Positions 8,314 through 16,799 of a DNA stretch of 64,000 bases are shown here, one piece after another. The notes beneath the pieces are model-generated. The model had not been told where the DNA came from. It worked only from the letters and a program-made list of their open reading frames with translations, and searched no databases. The translations under genes were made by a program, and so were the position numbers. Each line of letters opens with the position of its first letter. The first letter of the stretch is position 1. This DNA is from Anaerolineales bacterium (GTDB lineage Bacteria; Chloroflexota; Anaerolineae; 4572-78; J111): assembly GCA_015075405.1 (NCBI GenBank), contig JABTUK010000003.1:496001-560000 (forward strand), written 5' to 3'.

Positions 8314-8390
8314 GGTCAACTTTTGTCATAATTACCCGCTCAGAAACCATCTGAATTAGTTGCTCGAATCTGTTCAAACAATGATAGAAT
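8314..8390 (+). promoter_or_regulatory. Promoter of the mtlR-like gene
   Basis: Extended -10 TGA-TAGAAT (TAGAAT at 8385-8390). The upstream block TCAACTTTTGTCATA onward is similar to 7758-7835. Because this -10 overlaps the first possible ATG (8389), the translated start is probably ATG 8422. Confidence 0.5.
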
Positions 8391-8421
8391 GTCACTATCA
8401 AGCAAAGGTGCTAACAGAGCA

Positions 8422-9960
8422 ATGGTTTCACTCACCGTTCAGCAGAAAGATCTGCTGAACCAGTTGCTAACCGCCAGTCAACCACTGGCGATTGCCCAAC
8501 TGGCCCAACAAACCCATCTCTCCTCACGCCAGGTCAATTACCGGCTCAAGCCGGTCAAAACCTGGTTGGCTCAGCATGACGCCACGCTCACCGCTACCCC
8601 CGGCATCGGCGTGGAAGTCACTTGTTCCCCGATTCAACGCCAGCACCTGCTGCAAGAATTAAATACCTCAACCAATTTCCAACTGATTTTAACGGCGGGC
8701 CAGCGCCAGCAGCTTTTTGGTTTGCATCTGTTAGCCGCCTCCGAACCACTCATCCTCAACTGGCTGCAATATAACGCGGCCATTTCTCGCACCACCATTT
8801 TTAAAGATTTGGAGGTGTTGGAACCGTGGCTGCAATCCTTCGGCTTGAGCCTGCTGCGCAAGCCCAATTACGGGATTGAATGTCGCGGCTCTGAACTACA
8901 GCGGCGGCAGGGATTGACAGCGCTGTTATGGGGTGATATCCCCTTTGACGAACCGCTGTTTGAAATGTGGCACGGTACGGGCTTGACCTTTTCTCTGGCT
9001 GACACTCCCACCCTCCCGATTATCCAACAGACCAATAAACTTCTCCGGCAGTGGGACACCCAGGCTGCTTTTGGCTGGGTAGCTCACGCCGAAGCCCAGT
9101 TGGGTGGCCGCTTTACCGACGACGCCGTGCTGCACCTGGCCCTGGCCTTGGCCATCCAGGCCGAGCGAGCCGGTCACGGCCACTATCTTGAGGCCAAGCC
9201 CGACCTGCTAACCTGGCTGCAAGCTCAAAAAGTGTGGAGCGTCGCTGCCGATGTGGCCGGCCGCATCTGGCCGCAGCTGTCGCCGGCTTTGCTCTCGCCT
9301 GAAATTGCGGGCATCGCCATGTATCTGTTGGCCGGCCTGCGTGACCAGAGCTGGCCGGGCGAGTTGGAAATTGATCCCATTTTTACCGAATTGATTGATC
9401 TTTTGATGGCCGAGGTAGCCCAGGCTTTTGCCACGCCCCAACTCCGCTACGATACGCCGCTGCGAGATGGCCTGGTGGCTCATGTGATTCCGGCCTTTAT
9501 GCGCCAGCGCTTTGGCTTATGGTCGCCGCCCACCTGGACTGATGGCAGCTTGTCGCACCAGTATCAGCGCGAATACCATATTGCTCAAGAATTGGCCCTG
9601 CTGATAACCGAGCGCAGGGGGGTTGTTTTACCGGCGGGCGAGGTTGCTACCCTGGCGTTATTGCTCCGGGCAGCTTTTGTCCGCGAAAGCGCCAGCCGGC
9701 CTCACCGCGTCTTTATCATTTGTCCCAGCGGCATGGCCACGGCGCAATTGCTGGTGGCCCGCTTGAAAGCGCGCTTTCCCAGCCTGGAAATTATGGGGGT
9801 GTTATCGCTGCGCCAGCTTTCGGCAGAACAAGTCGCCGATGCGCAGATGCTAATCTCAACCGTGCCCGTTCAGCCGCCTCGACCGGGCCTGCCGGTGATC
9901 CAGGTGCATCCGCTTCTGACGCCGGAGGACATCGAAACGATTACCAACTGGCTGACCTGA
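8422..9960 (+). CDS. mtlR: BglG/MtlR-type PTS-regulated transcription activator
   Basis: 512 residues from ATG 8422 (523 from ATG 8389, which overlaps the -10). Domains in order: N-terminal winged helix (LTASQPLAIAQLAQQTHLSSRQVNYRL), a second HTH (SRTTIFKDLEVLEPWLQSFG), two PTS regulation domains with their histidines (about residues 180-400), then an EIIB-like domain with the cysteine in VFIICPSGMATAQLL. Canonical MtlR also carries a C-terminal EIIA-like domain; this protein stops after the EIIB-like part, so it is a short form. Known family role: DNA-binding activator of polyol PTS operons whose activity is set by phosphorylation by HPr and EII proteins. It precedes the mtl-type PTS genes on the same strand, which it probably controls. 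Confidence 0.8.
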   Translation: MVSLTVQQKDLLNQLLTASQPLAIAQLAQQTHLSSRQVNYRLKPVKTWLAQHDATLTATPGIGVEVTCSPIQRQHLLQELNTSTNFQLILTAGQRQQLFGLHLLAASEPLILNWLQYNAAISRTTIFKDLEVLEPWLQSFGLSLLRKPNYGIECRGSELQRRQGLTALLWGDIPFDEPLFEMWHGTGLTFSLADTPTLPIIQQTNKLLRQWDTQAAFGWVAHAEAQLGGRFTDDAVLHLALALAIQAERAGHGHYLEAKPDLLTWLQAQKVWSVAADVAGRIWPQLSPALLSPEIAGIAMYLLAGLRDQSWPGELEIDPIFTELIDLLMAEVAQAFATPQLRYDTPLRDGLVAHVIPAFMRQRFGLWSPPTWTDGSLSHQYQREYHIAQELALLITERRGVVLPAGEVATLALLLRAAFVRESASRPHRVFIICPSGMATAQLLVARLKARFPSLEIMGVLSLRQLSAEQVADAQMLISTVPVQPPRPGLPVIQVHPLLTPEDIETITNWLT

Positions 9961-10022
9961 GGAGGCGATGAGGCGAGGACGCGAAAGACTCTTCGCCTCC
10001 TCGCCTCACGAGGCATCGCGTC
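9958..10022. repeat. Inverted GAGGCGA-type repeat hairpin
   Basis: GAGGAGGCGATGAGGCGAGG overlaps the mtlR stop and is followed by inverted copies (TTCGCCTCCTCGCCTC) up to 10022. It can form a long stem and may serve as a transcription barrier after mtlR. Confidence 0.65.
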
Positions 10023-10044
10023 TTTATTTTCAGGGGAGGTGTGG

Positions 10045-10068
10045 ATGAAACAACCCACTAAAAAATAA
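10045..10068 (+). CDS. Possible 7-residue leader peptide before mtlA
   Basis: ATG at 10045 opens a frame of seven codons (MKQPTKK) ending TAA at 10066-10068. It is preceded by GGGGAGGTG, one of the best ribosome sites in the window, and followed at once by a perfect hairpin. A functional leader peptide or an uncoupled ribosome site are both possible; there is no homology support. Confidence 0.3.
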   Translation: MKQPTKK

Positions 10069-10161
10069 GAGACACCGTCGTAGGATAGGCAGCCCAACGG
10101 TGTCTCGGTCAAACACAAGCACTTAAGGCTCTCGGTTTGCAGACCGAACAGCCCGCTGTGC
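10069..10161 (+). promoter_or_regulatory. Structured leader of the mtl PTS genes
   Basis: Two hairpins in the 9961-10267 gap. First: GAGACACCGT (10069-10078) pairs perfectly with ACGGTGTCTC (10097-10106). Second: nested pairs GCAC/GTGC, GGCT/AGCC and TCGGT/ACCGA between 10119 and 10161. No T-run follows the first stem, so it is not a simple terminator. It could be an attenuator, an operator or an unrecognised riboswitch-like RNA. Confidence 0.45.
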
Positions 10162-10267
10162 CTGCTGGCTTATTATTATATCTCTTTCCTCAAGACAATC
10201 AAACCAGCCGGCGCAGCTCCACCTCAAATTACCTTATTTTAGATTCAATTAAGAGGAGACATAAACA

Positions 10268-11362
10268 ATGCAGGAAAGAATGCAGCGTTTTGGTAGTTTT
10301 TTAGCAGCGATGGTTATTCCCAATCTGGGCGCTTTTCTGGCCTGGGGTTTGATCACGGCCCTGTTTATTCCCGTCGGCTGGATTCCCAACGAAAATTTTG
10401 CCAAGCTGGTTGGCCCTATGATTACCTACCTGCTGCCCATCTTGATTGGTTTTGCCGGTGGCCGCATGGTTTACGACACCCGCGGTGGCGTGGTCGGCGC
10501 AGCGGCGACAATGGGGGCTGTGGTGGGGGCGGATGTACCCATGTTTATCGGCGGTATGGTTATGGGGCCGCTCGGCGGTTTCTTGATCAAGAAAATTGAC
10601 GAAATGCTGGAAGATAAAATGCCTTCCGGTTTTGAAATGTTGATCAATATCTTCTCGGCCGGCATTCTGGCAACCATCCTGACCTTATTAGCCCAGGTCA
10701 TTATCGGGCCTGTCGTCCAGGGCATTACGACGGCGATGGGCGCTGGGGTTCAATTTCTGGTTGATTCGCGCCTGCTGCCCATTGCCGACCTCTTTATCGA
10801 ACCGGCCAAAGTTCTGTTCCTGAACAACGCTATCAATCATGGCATTTTAGGCCCGCTCGGCGTCACCGAAGCCAAAGAAACTGGGCGGTCTATTCTGTTC
10901 CTGCTCGAAACCAATCCGGGGCCGGGCCTGGGGCTGCTGTTAGCCTACTGGTTTGCCGGAAAAGGCATGGCCAAACAAACTGCGCCGGGAGCGATCATTA
11001 TTCACTTCTTCGGCGGCATCCACGAAATCTACTTCCCCTTTGTTTTGGCGCACCCGATTATGATTGTGGCCCTGTGGGCCGGCGGCATCCTGGCCGACCT
11101 GTGGTTTGTGATTATGAATGCCGGCCTGGTGGCAACCCCGGCCCCCGGCTCCATCTTTGCTTACCTGGCCGTCACCCCACCGGGGCAGCACGTGGCCGTA
11201 CTGGGTGGAGTGCTGATTGCCGCCGTCGCCTCCTTCCTGACCGGGTCTTTTATCCTCAAACTCTACCCGGTTAAAGAATTCGACTCTGAAGAGGAAGCGT
11301 CAGAATGGAGCGGCGAGGCTGAGTCTATTCCCAGCGGTGGGGTAGCAACACCGGCCAACTAA
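10268..11362 (+). CDS. mtlA: PTS mannitol-type EIIC permease
   Basis: 364 residues, about eight membrane segments. Family marks seen: FLNNAINHGILGPLG and GGIHEIYFPFVLAHP, the latter matching the conserved G-I-H-E-I-Y-F-P motif of mannitol EIIC that contributes to the sugar site. Unlike Escherichia coli MtlA there is no fused EIIB or EIIA; these are separate genes downstream. The C-terminal 35 residues are acidic and soluble. Role: import and concomitant phosphorylation of a hexitol, most likely mannitol, at the cytoplasmic membrane. Start ATG 10268 has AAGAGGAGA upstream. Confidence 0.88.
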   Translation: MQERMQRFGSFLAAMVIPNLGAFLAWGLITALFIPVGWIPNENFAKLVGPMITYLLPILIGFAGGRMVYDTRGGVVGAAATMGAVVGADVPMFIGGMVMGPLGGFLIKKIDEMLEDKMPSGFEMLINIFSAGILATILTLLAQVIIGPVVQGITTAMGAGVQFLVDSRLLPIADLFIEPAKVLFLNNAINHGILGPLGVTEAKETGRSILFLLETNPGPGLGLLLAYWFAGKGMAKQTAPGAIIIHFFGGIHEIYFPFVLAHPIMIVALWAGGILADLWFVIMNAGLVATPAPGSIFAYLAVTPPGQHVAVLGGVLIAAVASFLTGSFILKLYPVKEFDSEEEASEWSGEAESIPSGGVATPAN

Positions 11363-11759
11363 TACTCGGTGGGTCCAAATTTCCCGTAGGGTGGCATCCC
11401 TATGCCGCCCGCTGACGCATAGGGATGCGCCAGCTACGGTGAAAAATCTGTAGGGGTCGGGCAATCCCTGGGGGACGACACCGACAACGAAATTTTTTTG
11501 CCGGTGATGACCGGGGACCGAGGACTGATGAGAGCGCCTCGCCTCCCCCTGGGGGACCGGGTATTTATCATCGTCCCCGGTCTCCCGTCCCCGGTCTACT
11601 TTCAAAGGAGTTGTCACGGACTACCGTACACCACCGATAATGAAAAGGTAGCAGGTAGCACGCCCTTCGGCGCACCCGAAGGGGTGAGGTAGCAGAGCCG
11701 TATGATTTCCCTGTCTACCGTCTACCGTCTACCGTCTACTATTTTCAGAGGAGCATAAA
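11363..11759. repeat. Repeat-filled gap between EIIC and EIIB genes
   Basis: No gene seen. Contents: an 11-base inverted repeat GCATCCCTATG/CATAGGGATGC (about 11390-11428), GGGGGACC/GGTCCCC-type short repeats (11470-11600), GTAGCAGGTAGCA (11648-11695) and a heptamer run of CTACCGT (about 11713-11740) ending just before the EIIB ribosome site AGAGGAG. Confidence 0.7.
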
Positions 11760-12083
11760 ATGGCAAAGTCAATCCAAGCCAGTGAAGTCAAGAAAATTGT
11801 CATCGCCTGTGAAGCCGGAATGGGCTCCAGCCTGATGGTGACGAACAAGCTCAAAAAGAAGGTCAAAGAGGCTAACCTGCCGGTCAAGGTGGAACATTCT
11901 CCGGCCAGGTCTATCCCCAAGGATGCCCAAGTCGTAGTGGTCCACAAGGGCCTGGCCAAGCTGGCCCGCGAGAAAGCGCCCTGGGCGGTGGTACTGCCGT
12001 TTGATAATTTTATGAACATTCCGGCTTTTGATGTGATTATGAATGCCCTCCAATCGAATGGGCAGATTGAAGAGATAGGGTAG
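11760..12083 (+). CDS. PTS mannitol-type EIIB
   Basis: 107 residues. The motif IVIACEAGMGSSLMV places the phosphorylated cysteine at residue 17, as in the EIIB domain of MtlA. The rest (VKVEHSPARSIP, VVVHKGLAKLAREKAP, LPFDNFMNIPAFDVI) follows the mannitol EIIB domain closely. It accepts phosphate from EIIA and gives it to the sugar bound to EIIC. Separate EIIB genes are less common for mannitol systems. It is preceded by AGAGGAG and followed after 5 bases by the EIIA gene. Confidence 0.88.
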   Translation: MAKSIQASEVKKIVIACEAGMGSSLMVTNKLKKKVKEANLPVKVEHSPARSIPKDAQVVVVHKGLAKLAREKAPWAVVLPFDNFMNIPAFDVIMNALQSNGQIEEIG

Positions 12084-12088
12084 AAATC

Positions 12089-12535
12089 ATGGGAATTATC
12101 AGCCTCGAAACCATTCAGCTCAATGCGCCCTCAACCGACAAACTGAGCGCCATCCGGTTGGCCGGCGAACTGCTGGTCAAAGCGGGCCGCGTTGCCCCGA
12201 GTTATGTTGAGGGCATGTTGGCCCGCGAGCAGACCATGTCTACCTACATCGGCAACGGCGTGGCCATCCCGCATGGGCAATTTGAAGACCGGGCCAGCAT
12301 CCACGAAAGCGGTATCTCGCTGGTCCAGTTTCCCCAGGGCGTCGCCTGGAACCCGGATGAAACCGCCTATCTCGTCTTCGGTATCGCCGCCAGCGCCGAT
12401 GAGCATATCGGCATCCTGACCAACCTGGCCGAAATTTTGGAGGAGCCGGAAGAGGCCGAACGCCTGGCCCGCATTAGCGACCCCCAAGAACTGATCGAAC
12501 TGTTGAGCCGGCCCCAAGAAATCGAAACAGCCTGA
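12089..12535 (+). CDS. mtlF: PTS mannitol/fructose-type EIIA
   Basis: 148 residues, EIIA of the Mtl/Fru class. The active histidine is in G-N-G-V-A-I-P-H-G (His62). The following ISLVQFPQGVAWN and LVFGIAASADEHIGIL segments are typical. It takes phosphate from HPr and passes it to the EIIB encoded just upstream. It lies 5 bases after the EIIB stop and 20 bases before the HPr-EI gene, so the three form one translation-coupled group. Confidence 0.88.
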   Translation: MGIISLETIQLNAPSTDKLSAIRLAGELLVKAGRVAPSYVEGMLAREQTMSTYIGNGVAIPHGQFEDRASIHESGISLVQFPQGVAWNPDETAYLVFGIAASADEHIGILTNLAEILEEPEEAERLARISDPQELIELLSRPQEIETA

Positions 12536-12555
12536 GCCGGGCAGGAGATAAAGTT

Positions 12556-14583
12556 ATGAAACAACTCGACCTGATTATCCAAAACCCAACCGGGCTGCAT
12601 GCCCGCCCGGCGGCGGTGTTTGTCAACACGGCCAAACAGTTTCAGGCCAATATCCGGGTGCAGCATGGAGCCAAAAAAGCCAACGCCAAGAGCGTCATTT
12701 CGGTTTTGACCCTGGGGGTCGAGCGGGGCGGCCAAATCTGCATCACGGCCGAGGGGCCGGACGAGGACGAAGCCCTGGCTGTGCTCAAAACGGCGGTAGA
12801 AAATGGCCTGGGGGACGAACTTCCGGGCGCCAACGGCCATTCAACCGGCCCGACTGAAATCAAGCCGGCCCCGGTCGAGCAGCCAGCCGCGCCATCTAGG
12901 GTGTCTGACTCAATCCGGCGAGGCATTCCGGCGGCGGCCGGCATCGCCGTGGGGCCGGTGTACCAGTTTCAGCCGGTCAAACTCACCATTGTTGAAACCA
13001 TCGCCACGCCGGAAGAAGAACGGGCCAGGCTGGACGCCGGCCTCGACAGCGCCAAAACCGAGTTGCAAACTTTATATCAACAGGTTCTCCAACGTCTCGG
13101 CGCGGGCGAGGCCGCTATCTTTGAGGCGCATCTGGCCATTCTGGCCGATCCCGACCTGCGCGAAAATGCTCTGAGTTACATCCTCGCCGGGCAGAGCGCC
13201 ACCCAGTCCTGGCAGCAAGCCGTGGAAGAAATGGCGGCGGCCCTGGCCCAACTCCAGGATGAACTGCTGGCTGCCCGTGCCGCCGACATTCGCGACGTCG
13301 GACAGCGGGTGCTGCGGGCTGTGGCCGGACTTAACCACAGCGGGCCGGAATTGCCTGCCGAGCCGGTCATCTTGATTGCCCATGACCTGTCACCCTCCGA
13401 CACCGTCAGCCTCGACCCCAACCGGGTGCTGGGCTTCTGCACTGCTGTCGGCGGGGCCAATGGGCACACCGCCATTCTGGCGCGGGCGCTGGGGCTGCCG
13501 GCCCTGGTCGGAGCCGGCCCGGATATTCTGACCGTGCCCAATGGCGCCCCGGCTATTCTCGACGGCGCAGCGGGGACACTGAGCCTTTCACCTGACCCCG
13601 AAACCGTAGCCCAGGCTCAGCATCAGCGCCAGACCGACCAGACGCGCCGGGCCGCCGAACTCGAAGCTGCCGCAGAGCCGGCCCTGACTCAAGATAATCA
13701 CCAGGTCGAAGTGGTCGCCAACATCGGCAGCCTGGCCGACGCCCGCCAGGCCGTCAGTTGTGGCGCCGAGGGGGTCGGGCTGCTGCGGACCGAATTTCTC
13801 TTTCTCGACCGGCCTACCCCCCCAACCGAAACCGAGCAGTTTGAAGTCTACCGGGACATCGTGTTGGCCCTGGCCGGCCGGCCGGTCATCATCCGCACCC
13901 TGGATGTGGGCGGCGACAAGCCGCTGGCCTATCTGCCCCTGCCGCCCGAAGAAAATCCGTTTTTGGGACAGCGCGGCGTGCGCTTATCGCTGGCCCGCCC
14001 CGACCTGCTGCGAGTCCAACTGCGGGCCATCTTCCGGGCCGCCGCCTTTGGCCCCTGCCGGATCATGTTCCCGATGATAACCACCCTCGAAGATTGGCGC
14101 GCCGTCCGGCAAATGGTGGCCGAAGTTCAGGCTGAGCTGGTCGGCCCTGCGGTAGAGTTGGGTATTATGGTGGAAGTGCCGGCCGCGGCCCTCATCGCCG
14201 ACAGTTTTGCCCGTGAGGTTGATTTCTTCTCCATCGGCACCAACGATCTGACCCAGTACACCCTGGCCATGGACCGGGGTCATCCGGCCCTGTCGGCTCA
14301 GGCCGATGGCCTGCATCCGGCTGTGCTGCGGCTGATTGCCCAAACGGTGAAAGCGGCCCATGCCGCCGGGAAATGGGTCGGCGTTTGCGGCGAGCTGGCG
14401 GCCAATCCCCAGGCGATCCCGTTGCTGGTCGGGCTGGGCGTTGACGAGTTGAGCGCCAGTGTGCCGGCCATCCCGGCGGTGAAAACTCAAATCCGTACCC
14501 TGGCCTGGTCGAAAACGCAGGAACTGGCGACCCAGGCTTTGGCCTGCGCCACTGCCGCCGAGGTGCGGGCTGTCGGCGCATAA
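12556..14583 (+). CDS. ptsI: HPr-enzyme I fusion protein
   Basis: 675 residues. Residues 1-88 are HPr with His15 in TGLHARPAAVF and the Ser46 region AKSVISVLTLG; a Pro/Ala-rich linker (about 95-115) joins a complete enzyme I. In EI the phosphorylated histidine is in GGANGHTAILARALGLPALVG-type sequence, and the PEP-binding barrel has GVGLLRTEFLFLDR, GTNDLTQYTLAMDR and GVCGELAANP. It starts phosphate transfer from PEP and delivers it to EIIA. Fusing HPr to EI removes one diffusion step and makes the locus self-sufficient. Fructose systems have EIIA-HPr-EI fusions; here EIIA is a separate gene next door. Ribosome site AGGAG is present. Confidence 0.88.
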   Translation: MKQLDLIIQNPTGLHARPAAVFVNTAKQFQANIRVQHGAKKANAKSVISVLTLGVERGGQICITAEGPDEDEALAVLKTAVENGLGDELPGANGHSTGPTEIKPAPVEQPAAPSRVSDSIRRGIPAAAGIAVGPVYQFQPVKLTIVETIATPEEERARLDAGLDSAKTELQTLYQQVLQRLGAGEAAIFEAHLAILADPDLRENALSYILAGQSATQSWQQAVEEMAAALAQLQDELLAARAADIRDVGQRVLRAVAGLNHSGPELPAEPVILIAHDLSPSDTVSLDPNRVLGFCTAVGGANGHTAILARALGLPALVGAGPDILTVPNGAPAILDGAAGTLSLSPDPETVAQAQHQRQTDQTRRAAELEAAAEPALTQDNHQVEVVANIGSLADARQAVSCGAEGVGLLRTEFLFLDRPTPPTETEQFEVYRDIVLALAGRPVIIRTLDVGGDKPLAYLPLPPEENPFLGQRGVRLSLARPDLLRVQLRAIFRAAAFGPCRIMFPMITTLEDWRAVRQMVAEVQAELVGPAVELGIMVEVPAAALIADSFAREVDFFSIGTNDLTQYTLAMDRGHPALSAQADGLHPAVLRLIAQTVKAAHAAGKWVGVCGELAANPQAIPLLVGLGVDELSASVPAIPAVKTQIRTLAWSKTQELATQALACATAAEVRAVGA

Positions 14584-14680
14584 TGTCATTCCGACCCGCA
14601 AAGCGGGGAGGAATCTTCTTCCCCGCTACCTAAACTTCTCAGCAAGGAGAAGATTTCTTGCTGACGCTCGAAATGACATA
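14583..14680. repeat. Imperfect palindromic element, TCATTYCGA class
   Basis: Begins ATGTCATTCCGACC right after the HPr-EI stop and ends TCGAAATGACAT. GAAGATT/AATCTTC arms lie inside. Related to the MITE-like family at 43594-43713 and 63286-63404. Between 14719 and 14785 there is also a run of CGCCAAGAA units followed by inverted CTTTGCG units. Confidence 0.65.
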
Positions 14681-14830
14681 CAATTCTGTACTCAGCGTTG
14701 AATTCGTACCCATTGAACAAAGTCGCCAAGAACGCCAAGAAGACTTTTTAAAATCTTTGCGCCTTTGCGTCTTTGCGCGAGAACTCTTTTTTGCGCAGAA
14801 TCCGGCTTGTCCGGGTTAGGAGAAACGACG

Positions 14831-16576
14831 ATGCCTACTTATGACCAATATCGCTCACCCGAACCGCCCATTCCGGCTGAAACCTGGGCCTGGAATATGT
14901 ACGGCGCGGGGGTCGAAAATATCGGGCGCAACAGCGAACCCGAACGTATGCCGGTAACGGAGCCTGGCCCGGACCAACTTCTGGTGCGAGTGGATGCCGT
15001 AGGGATGTGTTTTTCGGATGTCAAATTGATCACCCAGGGCGGTGAACACCCCAAGCTCTACCACCGCAACCTGGCCGTCGAGCCAACCCGGCTGGGCCAC
15101 GAGGTCGCCTTGACGGTGGTCAAGGTGGGCGAGAACCTGCGTCAGCAGTATCACCCCGGTCAGCGGCTGGCCCTCCAGCCCGACATTTACATCCAGGGCA
15201 AAAGCACCGCTTATGGCTATACGATTCCCGGCGGCTTAACCCAATTTCATCTGATCGGCCCGGAGGTGCTTGAGGCCGACCACCAAACCTACGTTTTGCC
15301 TCTACCCGGCGACTTGGGTTATGCCGAAACCGCCTTGACCGAGCCGTGGGCCTGTGTCGAGGCTGCCTACACCCAACGCCGCCGCCTCAGCCCAAAAAAT
15401 GGCGGCAGCATGTGGATTGTGGGCTATCCGGGCGATACGACCACCTACCAATTCTCAGCCGGCCTGGAGGCCCCGGCTATGATTGTCGCTACCGATGCGC
15501 CGCCGGCTGTGTTGGACCTGCTGCGACAAGAAGCGGGTAAGCGCGAGGTTGACTTGATCATCCGCAACGGACTGGCCCCCGCCGACTACCCTGCCCTCAA
15601 AACGGAATTAACCGCCGGAGCCGGTTTTGACGACATTATCCTGCTCGACCCCCGCTCGGCGGCGGGGGTGAGCGAGGCGGCTAAGTTGATTGCCCGCCGG
15701 GGGACTTTCAACATGGTCGGCCAAACGCCGCTCGACGGCGATGTTCCGGTGGATGTGGGCCGGGTTCACTACGACTACACCGCCTATGTCGGCAATCGGG
15801 GGCCTGATATTGCCGCTTCCTACGGCGAAGCCCGTAATCGCTGTGACCTGCGGCCGGGCGGGACGGCTCTCTTTGTCGGCGCGGGTGGCCCCATGGGCCA
15901 GATGCACGTCCAGCGAGCCATCGAATTGGAGAACGGCCCCACCGTTATCATTGCAACGGATGTCAGCGCGATGCGGCTGGCGGCCCTGGCAGATCGCTTC
16001 GGTGGGCTGGCCGAAGCTCGCCACAAGCAATTGCTCACCTTCAATCCGACCGGCGCTCAAGAGTCGCTCCGCGAGATGGTCATGCGGGTCACGGAGGGGC
16101 ATGGTGCTGACGATGTGATTGTCTCGGCGCCGGTAGCAGCGGTGATGGCCGAGGCGGCCACGACGATGGCCCCGGACGGGATGCTGGTCTTTTTTGCCGG
16201 AGTGCCTAATGGAACCCTGGCCCCGCTCAACCTGAGCGCCGTTTACCTGCGCAATGCTCAGTACACCGGCACTTCCGGCTCGGCCCTGGCCGATCAGGAG
16301 ACCGTTATCCAGAAAACGCTGGCCGGACAGCTTTCGCCCAACCGCTCGGTGGCGGCAGTGGGCGGGCTAGAAGCCGCTTTGGACGGTATCCGGGCGATGA
16401 TGGAGGGGCGCTATCCGGGTAAAGTGGTTATCTTTCCCCAGTTGCAAGGTTTGCCGCTAACCGGCGTAACTGAACTGAAGCAGACCTTGCCCGACGTGGC
16501 CGAGCGGCTGGCAATGGGCGACGTCTGGACCGCCGCGGCCGAGCAAGCCTTGATCGAACGGTTCTGGCAGCCATGA
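14831..16576 (+). CDS. Zinc-type (MDR) dehydrogenase with two Rossmann-like halves, probable polyol-phosphate dehydrogenase
   Basis: 581 residues from ATG 14831, which has TAGGAG upstream. The N-terminal catalytic domain has G-M-C-F-S-D (zinc cysteine) and RLGHEVALTV, as in medium-chain dehydrogenases such as sorbitol or L-sorbose-1-phosphate reductases. Ordinary members have 340-420 residues. Here one nucleotide-fold segment (about 200-310, MWIVGYPGDTTTYQFS) is followed by a second one with a clear G-A-G-G-P-M-G (about 355-460), suggesting an inserted or duplicated Rossmann half. It stands where mannitol-1-phosphate dehydrogenase (MtlD, a different family) would be expected, so I infer it oxidises the hexitol phosphate made by the PTS. 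Specificity is unproved. Confidence 0.7.
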   Translation: MPTYDQYRSPEPPIPAETWAWNMYGAGVENIGRNSEPERMPVTEPGPDQLLVRVDAVGMCFSDVKLITQGGEHPKLYHRNLAVEPTRLGHEVALTVVKVGENLRQQYHPGQRLALQPDIYIQGKSTAYGYTIPGGLTQFHLIGPEVLEADHQTYVLPLPGDLGYAETALTEPWACVEAAYTQRRRLSPKNGGSMWIVGYPGDTTTYQFSAGLEAPAMIVATDAPPAVLDLLRQEAGKREVDLIIRNGLAPADYPALKTELTAGAGFDDIILLDPRSAAGVSEAAKLIARRGTFNMVGQTPLDGDVPVDVGRVHYDYTAYVGNRGPDIAASYGEARNRCDLRPGGTALFVGAGGPMGQMHVQRAIELENGPTVIIATDVSAMRLAALADRFGGLAEARHKQLLTFNPTGAQESLREMVMRVTEGHGADDVIVSAPVAAVMAEAATTMAPDGMLVFFAGVPNGTLAPLNLSAVYLRNAQYTGTSGSALADQETVIQKTLAGQLSPNRSVAAVGGLEAALDGIRAMMEGRYPGKVVIFPQLQGLPLTGVTELKQTLPDVAERLAMGDVWTAAAEQALIERFWQP

Positions 16577-16616
16577 GCTATCGGCCAGAGGCTACTGCTT
16601 AGTGGTAGTAATATCA

Positions 16617-16677
16617 AAGGCTAAAGCTGAGGCTAAGATTGATCCTGCATGCACCCTTAGCCTTAGACTCAGCCTTC
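16617..16677. repeat. Inverted AGGCTAA repeat hairpin
   Basis: AAGGCTAAAGCTGAGGCTAA (16617 onward) is followed by CTTAGCCTTAGACTCAGCCTT (to 16677), its near inverted copy. Same architecture as the heptamer hairpins. No T-run follows. Confidence 0.65.
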
Positions 16678-16799
16678 CTTGAGCGGGTGAGCAGTTACAT
16701 CTCTTATTGATGATTCTGTAACGTTTTTGAGTTGGCGGGGACTAATTATCAACACGGCTCAGGCTGTAGACCTGGTCGTTGGCTTAAGGAACAACAAGC

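Noticed and set aside
10106..10165. tRNA-Cys-like anticodon arm (TCGG-TTGCAGA-CCGA)
   Set aside because: Anticodon loop form fits, but there is no GTTCGA T-arm and no pairing acceptor stem at the right distances; kept only as part of a leader hairpin.
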